A stretch of 12,860 nucleotides of DNA from an uncultured Faecalibacterium sp. (lineage in GTDB: Bacteria > Bacillota > Clostridia > Oscillospirales > Ruminococcaceae): NCBI GenBank assembly GCA_934547065.1, contig CAKTEF010000036.1:1-12860 (forward strand). Reading direction: 5' to 3'. Made by a program: the position numbers and the translations under genes. The notes beneath the pieces are model-generated. The model was not told the origin of the DNA. It searched no databases and saw only the letters and a program-made list of their open reading frames with translations. This document shows, piece after piece, positions 1 to 5,907 of this stretch; the first letter of the stretch is position 1, and each line of letters starts with the position of its first letter.

Positions 1-1874
1 TCCACAATGGTCTTGATGGTAAAGATGGCGCGCTTTGCGTCCTCCTGATCCACCGCAGAGACGAACACATGGCCGTCCTCCTGCACGTCGATCTTGCAGT
101 TGCAGGTGGCGCAGATGTCCTGAATGACCTTGCCGCCCTTGCCGATGACGTCCTTGATCTTATCGGTGGGGATCATCATGCTGAACATCTTGGGTGCGTA
201 GCGGCTCAGCTCATGGCGAGGCTCGGCGATCACCGGCTTGATGATCTCGTCCAGAATATACAGGCGGCCCTTGCGGCACTTCTCGAAGGCCTCGGCAATG
301 ATGTCGTAGGTCAGGCCGTCGATCTTAATGTCCATCTGGATGGCGGTGATGCCCTTGCGGGTGCCGCCCACCTTGAAGTCCATATCGCCGTGGAAGTCCT
401 CCACGCCCTGGATGTCCAGCATGGTCATCCAGCGGTCGCCCTCGGTGATCAGGCCGCAGGAGATACCGGCAACGGGTGCCTTGATGGGCACACCGGCATC
501 CATCAGGGCCAGGGTGGAGCCGCAGATGGAAGCCTGGGAGGTGGAGCCGTTGGAGGAGAGCACCTCAGATACACAGCGGATGGTGTAGGGGAACTCCTCC
601 AGCGAGGGCAGAACGGGCACCAGGGCACGCTCGGCCAGAGCGCCGTGGCCGATCTCGCGGCGGCCGGGGCTGCGCGGTGCGCGGGCCTCGCCCACAGAGT
701 ACGGCGGGAAGTTGTAGTGGTGGATGTAGCGCTTGGTCTGCTCGTCGGTCAGGTCGTCCATGAGCTGGTTGTCCTTGGTGCCGCCCAGGGTGCAGGTGGT
801 CAGCACCTGGGTCTGGCCGCGGGTGAACATGCCGGAGCCATGCACGCGGGGCAGGATGCCCACCTCGGCAGCCAGCGGGCGGATCTCGTTGATGCCGCGG
901 CCGTCCACGCGCTTGCCCTCGTCCAGCAGCCAGCGGCGCACGACAAACTTCTGCATCTTGTAGCTGACCAGATCCAGGTCGGCAGCAGACAGGTCGGGGT
1001 ACTCCTCGGCGATCTTGTCCAGGATGGGCAGCAGGGCGGCATCGCGCACATTCTTGTCGTCGGTGTCCATGGCTGCCTTGAAATCGTCCAGATACTTGTC
1101 CTTGATGGCATGGAACACGTCCATGTCCAGGCCCACCACCTGGAAGTCGATCTTCGGCTTGCCGCGCTCGGCCACGATCCGGTTGATGAATGCGATGGTC
1201 TTTTTGATCTCCGCATGCGCTGCCTTGATGGCATTCAGCATGGTATCCTCGTCCACCTCATTGGCACCGGCCTCGATCATCACGATCTTTTCCATGGTGG
1301 CCGCCACCGTCAGGGCCAGGTCGCTCTTTTTGCGCTGCTCCTGGGTGGGGTTCAGGACGATCTCGCCGTCCACCAGGCCCACCTGCACGCCGCCGATGGG
1401 GCCGTTCCAGGGGATCTCCGACACTGCAGTGACCAGCGAAGCGCCGATCATACCGGCGATCTCCGGGCTGCAATCGGGGTCCAGGCTCATCACGGTCATG
1501 GTGATGCAGACATCGTTGCGCATCTCCTTGGGGAACAGCGGGCGCATGGGGCGGTCCACCACGCGGCTGGTCAGAATGGCGCGCTCGCCGGGGCGGCCCT
1601 CACGGCGCATAAAGCTGCCGGGGATGCGGCCTGCGGCGTAGAGCTTTTCCTCATACTCCACGTTCAGGGGGAAGAAATCCACGCCCTCGCGGGGTTTGGG
1701 GCTCATGACCACGTTGCACATCACGCAAGTCTCGCCGTAGCGGATCAGGGCGCTTGCGTTGGACAGCCCGCACATCTTGCCCATTTCAACCTTGAACGGG
1801 CGGCCGGCCAGCGTTGTCTCGTAGACCTTGAAGTTATCAAAGGTCTCTTTGCGGGAACCAAATTCAATTGCCAT
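1..1874 (-). CDS. pnp: Polyribonucleotide nucleotidyltransferase (PNPase), 3' end cut by window edge
   Basis: This gene encodes the phosphorolytic 3'-5' exoribonuclease that degrades mRNA to nucleoside diphosphates as a homotrimer, usually with other RNA-decay proteins. About 624 codons are visible. The ATG at 1874 (protein starts MAIEFGSRKETF) follows an AAAGGAGG ribosome binding site at 1884-1891. In order the protein shows the first RNase PH domain, the alpha-helical linker, the second RNase PH domain with SSNGSTSQASICGSTLALMD and the metal-site segment EDFHGDMDFKVGGT (about residues 490-503), and then a KH domain with the GKGG loop near residue 577. The reading frame is still open at base 1, so the rest of KH, the C-terminal S1 domain and the stop lie outside. 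It follows rpsO, as in many bacteria, but a 315-base spacer with a terminator and a promoter candidate separates the two. Identity is clear from the sequence. Confidence 0.97.
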   Translation of the reverse strand, partial: MAIEFGSRKETFDNFKVYETTLAGRPFKVEMGKMCGLSNASALIRYGETCVMCNVVMSPKPREGVDFFPLNVEYEEKLYAAGRIPGSFMRREGRPGERAILTSRVVDRPMRPLFPKEMRNDVCITMTVMSLDPDCSPEIAGMIGASLVTAVSEIPWNGPIGGVQVGLVDGEIVLNPTQEQRKKSDLALTVAATMEKIVMIEAGANEVDEDTMLNAIKAAHAEIKKTIAFINRIVAERGKPKIDFQVVGLDMDVFHAIKDKYLDDFKAAMDTDDKNVRDAALLPILDKIAEEYPDLSAADLDLVSYKMQKFVVRRWLLDEGKRVDGRGINEIRPLAAEVGILPRVHGSGMFTRGQTQVLTTCTLGGTKDNQLMDDLTDEQTKRYIHHYNFPPYSVGEARAPRSPGRREIGHGALAERALVPVLPSLEEFPYTIRCVSEVLSSNGSTSQASICGSTLALMDAGVPIKAPVAGISCGLITEGDRWMTMLDIQGVEDFHGDMDFKVGGTRKGITAIQMDIKIDGLTYDIIAEAFEKCRKGRLYILDEIIKPVIAEPRHELSRYAPKMFSMMIPTDKIKDVIGKGGKVIQDICATCNCKIDVQEDGHVFVSAVDQEDAKRAIFTIKTIV

Positions 1875-1934
1875 TTGGTTTTGCCTCCTTTGTCCTTTTA
1901 GCGGTTCTATCTTCCAAAAGGCTGCCCGCTGCGC

Positions 1935-1963
1935 ATCATAGCAATAAATCCAGCGTCTGTACC
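1935..1963 (-). promoter_or_regulatory. Candidate pnp promoter (extended -10)
   Basis: On the minus strand GGTACA (1963-1958) is followed after 17 bases by TATGAT (1940-1935). A TGC just upstream of the -10 makes it an extended -10 type. The -35 matches the consensus at only three positions. Predicted transcription would start near 1928, leaving a leader of about 55 nt before the pnp ATG. The strong terminator after rpsO makes a separate promoter for pnp plausible. This is a motif reading only. Confidence 0.5.
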
Positions 1964-1984
1964 GCTCCCAGCGGCATTCTGTTG

Positions 1985-2013
1985 GATATTTTCCCCTTGG
2001 CGGGGGAAATATC
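1985..2013 (-). other. Stem-loop in the rpsO-pnp spacer
   Basis: GATATTTCCCC and GGGGAAAATATC pair over 11 bp with one bulged A around the 6-nt loop CGCCAA (minus-strand reading). No T-tract follows, so it is not a classical terminator. It lies about 20 bases upstream of the predicted pnp -35 box, so it would be transcribed only in readthrough RNA from rpsO or from an unrecognised promoter. In Enterobacteria a pnp leader hairpin cut by RNase III is the target of PNPase autoregulation. Whether this hairpin plays that role is speculation. Confidence 0.5.
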
Positions 2014-2072
2014 TTCTGTCGATGGGCGCATCCGTACCACGAAAAGGCACTTCTGCACAGGCGTTCGATTTA

Positions 2073-2091
2073 CTGCTGCAACACGCAGCAG
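2073..2091 (-). other. Small perfect stem-loop in the rpsO-pnp spacer
   Basis: CTGCTGC and GCAGCAG pair perfectly over 7 bp around a 5-nt loop. It stands between the rpsO terminator and the larger hairpin at 1985-2013. No T-tract follows on either strand, so a terminator is unlikely. No function is assigned. I see no credible gene anywhere in 1875-2189. Confidence 0.4.
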
Positions 2092-2136
2092 CGGCCTATT
2101 TGTTCCGGTATCTTGGATACAAGAGAAAATACAATA

Positions 2137-2182
2137 TAAAAGAGCAAAGGGCAGGCACCACATTTGCGGTACCTGCCCTCTG
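2137..2182 (-). terminator. Intrinsic terminator of rpsO
   Basis: Seven bases after the rpsO stop codon the minus strand folds into a stem whose core GGGCAGGTACC pairs with GGTGCCTGCCC (one G-U pair) around an 8-nt loop. The stem extends outward by CAGA/TTTG to about 15 bp (2145-2182). The downstream sequence TTTGCTCTTTTATATT is U-rich but interrupted, so termination may be partial and allow some readthrough into pnp. Confidence 0.8.
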
Positions 2183-2189
2183 TTTTCTA

Positions 2190-2444
2190 TTACTTACGCA
2201 GACCCAGAGTTGCGATCAGAGCACGGTAACGCTCGATGTCCTTCTTCTGGAGGTAGGCCAGCAGATTGCGGCGGCGGCCAACCATCTTCATCAGACCACG
2301 GCGGCTGTGGTGATCGTTCGGGTTCTTCTTCAGATGCTCGTTCAGCTCATTGATGTGAGCGGTCAGCAGAGCGACCTGAACTTCGGGGGAGCCAGTGTCC
2401 TTCTCGGTCAGAGCGACTTTGGCCATAACTTCCTGCTTGTTCAT
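2190..2444 (-). CDS. rpsO: 30S ribosomal protein S15
   Basis: This is a primary 16S rRNA-binding protein that nucleates the platform of the small subunit by binding the h20/h21/h22 junction, and it contributes to bridge B4 with 23S rRNA. The product is 84 residues, the normal bacterial size is about 88. It carries the family signature [20 protein letters not shown], followed by [17 protein letters not shown], and ends in the basic tail ATLGLRK. The ATG at 2444 follows an AAAGAGGT site at 2453-2460. The gene has its own promoter (2552-2580) and a leader of about 100 nt that folds well. S15 represses its own mRNA in several bacterial groups by binding unrelated leader structures, so autoregulation here is likely but inferred. 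Identity is certain. Confidence 0.98.
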   Translation of the reverse strand: MNKQEVMAKVALTEKDTGSPEVQVALLTAHINELNEHLKKNPNDHHSRRGLMKMVGRRRNLLAYLQKKDIERYRALIATLGLRK

Positions 2445-2476
2445 AGTAACAGTACCTCTTTATAAAATTTTATTTG

Positions 2477-2541
2477 CCGACAGCACAGCATGCGGGAAAG
2501 CGGTACTCCCAAACGGGCATACTCCCAGCCCCGTGCTGCGG
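2477..2541 (-). promoter_or_regulatory. Structured rpsO leader, candidate S15 autoregulatory RNA
   Basis: The minus-strand leader forms a long hairpin in which the 3' strand is paired almost without a break. Outer helix: CCGCAGCAC (2541-2533) with GTGCTG and CGG (2486-2477), one bulged T. Middle helix: AGTATGC (2523-2517) with GCATGCT (2493-2487), one G-U pair. Inner helix: GGGA (2510-2507) with TCCC (2497-2494). The 5' strand carries bulges GGGGCTGGG (9 nt) and CCGTTT (6 nt). The hairpin ends about 20 nt before the ribosome binding site. S15 leaders in other phyla use different folds for feedback control. Assignment here is by position and foldability. Confidence 0.55.
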
Positions 2542-2551
2542 TAACGTAGCT

Positions 2552-2580
2552 AGTATAACAGAAGCGTGCGCAAAAAGCAA
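2552..2580 (-). promoter_or_regulatory. Promoter of rpsO
   Basis: Minus-strand TTGCTT (2580-2575), 17-bp spacer, TATACT (2557-2552). The -10 differs from consensus at one position and the spacing is ideal. Predicted start is near 2545, just ahead of the structured leader. It sits in the 161-base gap after ribF. A weak A/T hairpin lies between ribF and this promoter, so readthrough from the upstream operon is also possible. Confidence 0.65.
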
Positions 2581-2605
2581 GAAAAATTCAGCTTTTCTCT
2601 GTTTT

Positions 2606-3541
2606 TTATCTCACGATCTGTTCCTGCTCTTGAAAATACTCTTTTGCCCGCTGCGCCGCATGGTCGATGCAGGCTTTCAGCTCGTCCAGTGTGTCAAACT
2701 TTTTGCTTGGGCTGAGATAGGCATAGAACTCCACCACCGGGTCCGTGCCGTACAGATCCCCGGAAAAATCCGGGATGAACGTTTCGCACGTCACCTTGGC
2801 CGGATCGCTGTTGACGGTAGGCCGGGTGCCCAGCCCCGTAGCCGATGGATACCAGCGGCCGCCGATCCTGGTGCGGGTGATATAGATGCCAAAGCGCGGC
2901 ATCTGGAACCCCTGCGGATAGATCTGGTTGATGGTGGGCACCCCCAGGGTACGGCCCAGGCCTGCGCCATGCTGCACCGCAAAGCGGATGGCATAGGGCA
3001 TCCCCAGCATGGCGTTGGCCGCCGGGATATCGCCGCCTTCCAGCGCGGTACGGATGCGGGTGGAGGAAACAGGCTTTTCCTCAAACTGCGTCATGGGCAC
3101 GACCACCACTTCCACCCCCAGCGGTGCGCAGAGCCTGCGCAGCAGGTCCGGGGTACCGGCGGCCTTGGCCCCAAAGGTAAAGTTCTCGCCGCAGAACAGG
3201 GCGCGGGCCTGACAGTCCTGCACGATGCCCCGCACAAACTGTTCCGGGGTCATGGCGCGGATCTCCTCAAAATCCGGGCAGAGATAATACTCCACGCCCA
3301 GGTTCTCCACCAGGGCATGTTTCTCCTCGGTGGCAAGCAGGCGGCGGCCTTTCATCCGGCTGTCGGTGGGCAGGTGGAACGTGAACACCGCCGGAGCCGC
3401 GCCATGCGCGCGGGCCCACTCCACCGCGCCCTCAATGACGGCACGGTGGCCGATGTGGATGCCGTCGAAAAAGCCCATGGCTACGGCAGTGCCGCCCGCA
3501 TGCGCCAGCGGCAGCGGCTCAAGCTGTGAATAGATCTGCAT
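2606..3541 (-). CDS. ribF: Bifunctional riboflavin kinase / FMN adenylyltransferase
   Basis: This cytosolic enzyme phosphorylates riboflavin to FMN and then adenylylates FMN to FAD. The length of 311 residues is typical. The N-terminal nucleotidyltransferase domain shows GFFDGIHIGHR (23-33, the HxGH signature), GENFTFG (118-124) and VSSTRIR (158-164). The C-terminal riboflavin kinase domain shows GRTLGVPTIN (196-205), FGIY (217-220), a GTRPT segment and Glu253 in the CETF segment expected to carry the catalytic glutamate. Some motif positions depart from the usual form: FTFHLPTDSR where a PHP-type motif is common, PTIN instead of PTAN. The ATG at 3541 is 16 bases after the truB stop, and its AAAAGGA site overlaps that stop codon. 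It is the last gene before the rpsO promoter, a place it also holds in Bacillus. Confidence 0.93.
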   Translation of the reverse strand: MQIYSQLEPLPLAHAGGTAVAMGFFDGIHIGHRAVIEGAVEWARAHGAAPAVFTFHLPTDSRMKGRRLLATEEKHALVENLGVEYYLCPDFEEIRAMTPEQFVRGIVQDCQARALFCGENFTFGAKAAGTPDLLRRLCAPLGVEVVVVPMTQFEEKPVSSTRIRTALEGGDIPAANAMLGMPYAIRFAVQHGAGLGRTLGVPTINQIYPQGFQMPRFGIYITRTRIGGRWYPSATGLGTRPTVNSDPAKVTCETFIPDFSGDLYGTDPVVEFYAYLSPSKKFDTLDELKACIDHAAQRAKEYFQEQEQIVR

Positions 3542-3557
3542 GAATCGTAATTTCCTT

Positions 3558-4442
3558 TTAGTTTCTCTCTACAAAAAGCTTTTCCACTTTCAGGACACCG
3601 CCGGTGATGTTGGCAAGGCCCAGAAACTGCCCGGCGGCATTGCGCACCCGGTAGCGGCCGTCGGCTGCCGGATAGCGGCTGGTGGGGCAGCCATTGTACA
3701 GGTGCTGCTCCACCCCCGGCTCCACCACCAGCAGCGGCAGGCTGACAAACACGCTTTCCACCGGCAGCATCAGCGCTTCCAGCGCCTGCGGGCCTGCGTC
3801 CTTTGCCGCCTGGATCTCGTCCAGCGTGTGGGCATCGGCCTCGGTATATCCGCCGGAAGCCGTGCGGCGCAGGCTGCTCATGGTGCCTTTCTGCCCCATG
3901 GCAGCCGCGATCTCTTCCAGCAGGGTGCGGATATAGGTGCCCTTGGAGCACTTCACGTCCAGCACAAATTCGTGTTCCGCCGGGCTGCCGCCGTACCCGA
4001 TGGAAAAGATCTCGATGGGGCGGGCTTTCCGCTCCACCGTGATCCCCTCGCGGGCCAGCTTGTACAGCGGCTGGCCATTGATCTTGACCGCCGAGTACAT
4101 GGGCGGGATCTGCATCCGGGGGCCCAGGAACTGCGGCAGCACGGCCAGCAGCTCCGCTTCGCCTGCTGTGACCGGGGCCGTCTCCAGCACGGTGCCGGTC
4201 ACGTCACCGGTATCGGTGCGTGCCCCCAGCCGCAGCACGGCGCGGTAGGCCTTGGTGTGGTCCAGCTGCAGGTCCACGGCCTTGCTGGCACCGCCGCAGA
4301 ACACCGGCAGCACACCGGTGGCCATCGGGTCCAGCGTGCCGCTGTGGCCCAGCTTGCGGGTGCCCAGGACGCCCCGCAGCTTGGCAATGACATCAAAGCT
4401 GGTCCAGCCGGTGGGTTTATCAACGATCAGGATCCCCTGCAT
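3558..4442 (-). CDS. truB: tRNA pseudouridine-55 synthase
   Basis: TruB converts U55 in the T-loop of nearly all elongator tRNAs to pseudouridine and also acts as a tRNA chaperone. The protein has 294 residues. It begins with the family opening GILIVDKPTGWTSFD. GHSGTLDPMATGVL (32-45) contains the catalytic Asp38. Further conserved blocks are YRAVLRLGARTDTGD (66-80), PMYSAVKINGQPLYKLAREG (114-133) and KCSKGTYIRTL (164-174). The C-terminal 60 residues resemble the PUA-like tail that grips the acceptor stem. The nrnA stop TGA is followed directly by the truB ATG with no base between, and an AGGAGG site lies inside the end of nrnA (4451-4456), so translation of the two is probably coupled. Identity is secure. 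Confidence 0.96.
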   Translation of the reverse strand: MQGILIVDKPTGWTSFDVIAKLRGVLGTRKLGHSGTLDPMATGVLPVFCGGASKAVDLQLDHTKAYRAVLRLGARTDTGDVTGTVLETAPVTAGEAELLAVLPQFLGPRMQIPPMYSAVKINGQPLYKLAREGITVERKARPIEIFSIGYGGSPAEHEFVLDVKCSKGTYIRTLLEEIAAAMGQKGTMSSLRRTASGGYTEADAHTLDEIQAAKDAGPQALEALMLPVESVFVSLPLLVVEPGVEQHLYNGCPTSRYPAADGRYRVRNAAGQFLGLANITGGVLKVEKLFVERN

Positions 4443-5426
4443 TCAATGTTCCTCCTGCGGTGTGGGCGCGTCCAGCTCAGCTTCTACCTCGGCCAGGATC
4501 GCGCTTTTGGTATTGTCCAGATTGCCCAGCAGCTCACAGCCCGCCGCACGGTTGTGTCCGCCGCCGCCCAGACGGCGGGCGATGGCGCAGGCATCCACGC
4601 CTTTGGCCGTGCGCACGCTGATACGGTAGCTTCCGCCGGGCTGCTGGCGCAGGGTCAGCCCCACCTTGACCCCCTCGATGCTGATGGGCAGGCTGGTCAG
4701 TTCTTCCAGATCTGCGGGGTCCACGCCGCTTTGCTCGATCTCGTCACGGGTGAGGTAGATCAGGGCACAGCGGCCATCCAGGTGATATTCCAGATGGTTG
4801 CGGGCAATGCGCTCGGCTTCCATCCGCTCGCGGGGCTTGGTATCAAACAGCAGAGTGTTCAGTTCTTCCACATGGGCTCCGGCCAGCATCAGCTTTGCCG
4901 CCACAAGGTGCGTGTTCGCCTTGGTGGAGGAGAACCGGAAGCAGCCGGTGTCCGTGGAAAGACCGGTATACAGGCAGTCGGCAATGTGGGGGGTGATGTC
5001 CGCGTTCATGGCGCAGATCACCTCATACACCAGCTCGGCAGCCGCGGCAGCCGTGCCGTCCAGCAGGGTGAAATCCGCATAGCCGCTGTTGCCCGCGTGG
5101 TGGTCGATGCACAGATCGACATGATGGGCATACTGAGGCACGCCGTTGTTCTCGCCAAACAGCTGCAGCCCGGCAACATCCACCGACACCACCAGTTTCG
5201 GCTCAAATTCGCCCTTGAACAGGCGGGGATTGGTAAAGGCGTAACGACCGGGGATCGTGTCCGAGCACAGCACCGCCGCCCGTTTTTCCAGCGCGGCCAG
5301 CGCATAATACAGCGCACTGCCGCAGCCGATCGTATCGCCATCGGGGTTTTTATGGCACAGAATCAAAATGTCGTCCGCAGCGATCAGCTTATCCGCCATC
5401 TGCTGCACATTCAGCTGTTCTGTCAT
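4443..5426 (-). CDS. nrnA: Bifunctional oligoribonuclease / pAp phosphatase, DHH-DHHA1 family
   Basis: NrnA-type enzymes hydrolyse 2-5 nt RNA fragments to mononucleotides and dephosphorylate pAp in Firmicutes lacking Orn. Counting from the chosen ATG (327 residues), the protein has HKNPDGDTIGC with the metal-binding HxxPDGD near 25-31, an aspartate in SVDVAG near 83, the DHH triad at 108-110 (CIDHHAGN), a later STDTGCFR motif, and the DHHA1 domain ending in GGGGHNRAAG. An in-frame ATG exists at 5438, but there the purine-rich site abuts the start; the GAAAGGA site at 5438-5444 suits the ATG at 5426 (MTEQLNVQQM) better. The gene lies between rbfA and truB and shares their tight spacing, placing nano-RNA degradation in the same transcript as translation factors. 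The exact substrate range cannot be read from sequence. Confidence 0.88.
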   Translation of the reverse strand: MTEQLNVQQMADKLIAADDILILCHKNPDGDTIGCGSALYYALAALEKRAAVLCSDTIPGRYAFTNPRLFKGEFEPKLVVSVDVAGLQLFGENNGVPQYAHHVDLCIDHHAGNSGYADFTLLDGTAAAAAELVYEVICAMNADITPHIADCLYTGLSTDTGCFRFSSTKANTHLVAAKLMLAGAHVEELNTLLFDTKPRERMEAERIARNHLEYHLDGRCALIYLTRDEIEQSGVDPADLEELTSLPISIEGVKVGLTLRQQPGGSYRISVRTAKGVDACAIARRLGGGGHNRAAGCELLGNLDNTKSAILAEVEAELDAPTPQEEH

Positions 5427-5437
5427 CCCATGATCCA

Positions 5438-5444
5438 TCCTTTC
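5438..5444 (-). promoter_or_regulatory. Ribosome binding site deciding the nrnA start
   Basis: Minus-strand GAAAGGA matches seven bases of the anti-Shine-Dalgarno complement. Its last A is also the first base of an in-frame ATG (5438), leaving no spacer for that codon, while the next in-frame ATG (5426) lies 11 bases further on. When the full complement GAAAGGAGGTGATC is aligned, the second ATG has the normal distance, so it is preferred. Confidence 0.6.
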
Positions 5445-5455
5445 CGCAAGGCTGA

Positions 5456-5839
5456 TTAGTCCTCGTTCTCGGTCTGCTGGGGTTCAGCATCCCCGTTCAC
5501 ATTCAGCGTGCGGAGCAGCTCGTTGATGTGGGCTGCATAAGCGGCACCATCGTCCTCCACAAAGATGAAACGCGGGGCCTTGCGGATGTGCATTTTTTTG
5601 CTGACCTCGGTGCGCACATGGCCCGCGGCGCGGTTCAGTGCCTCAATGGCGGGCCCCGGGCCGTCCTCGCGGCCCATCACGCTCACATACACCTTGGCAA
5701 CATCCAGATCGGGGGTCACATCCAGGCGGGTCACGGTCAAAAGGCCCCCCTCCAGGCGCGGGTCTTTCAGCCGCCCGATAATGGCGATCAGCTCCCGCTT
5801 CATGTCCTGTGCCAGACGGCCCATATTTTTTTGAGACAT
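5456..5839 (-). CDS. rbfA: Ribosome-binding factor A
   Basis: RbfA is a small KH-fold protein that binds the 30S subunit near the 5' helix of 16S rRNA and helps late assembly and cold adaptation. The product has 127 residues. Recognisable parts are the N-terminal MGRLAQDMKRELIAII, RLKDPRLEGGLLTVTRLDVTPDL (shown in part), AKVYVSVMG, and the C-terminal RKAPRFIFVEDDGA followed by HINELL. An acidic tail ends in TENED. The ATG at 5839 follows an AAGGAG site (5847-5852). A very stable hairpin (5859-5898) separates it from infB and ends only 6 bases before that site, so expression of rbfA and later genes may differ from infB. The nrnA gene follows within 30 bases. Identity is clear. Confidence 0.95.
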   Translation of the reverse strand: MSQKNMGRLAQDMKRELIAIIGRLKDPRLEGGLLTVTRLDVTPDLDVAKVYVSVMGREDGPGPAIEALNRAAGHVRTEVSKKMHIRKAPRFIFVEDDGAAYAAHINELLRTLNVNGDAEPQQTENED

Positions 5840-5858
5840 TTGGTTTCTCCTTATAAAT

Positions 5859-5898
5859 AAACTTTCTCTGACACCGCTGCCGGTGCCAGAGAAAATTT
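5859..5898 (-). other. 18-bp intercistronic hairpin between infB and rbfA
   Basis: On the minus strand AAATTTTCTCTGGCACCG (5898-5881) pairs with CGGTGTCAGAGAAAGTTT (5876-5859) through 18 consecutive pairs, two of them G-U, around the tetraloop GCAG. It starts 9 bases after the infB stop codon. The following bases ATTTATAAGGAG are only weakly U-rich and run into the rbfA ribosome binding site. It may be a leaky terminator, an attenuator, or a stabilising or processing element that sets the ratio of IF2 to the downstream products. The G-U pairs exist only on the minus strand, which favours a role in the operon transcript. Confidence 0.75.
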
Positions 5899-5907
5899 CA
5901 AAAAATC

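Noticed and set aside
1936..2163. 75-residue minus-strand frame between rpsO and pnp
   Set aside because: It begins in the loop of the rpsO terminator, has no ribosome binding site and no recognisable sequence.
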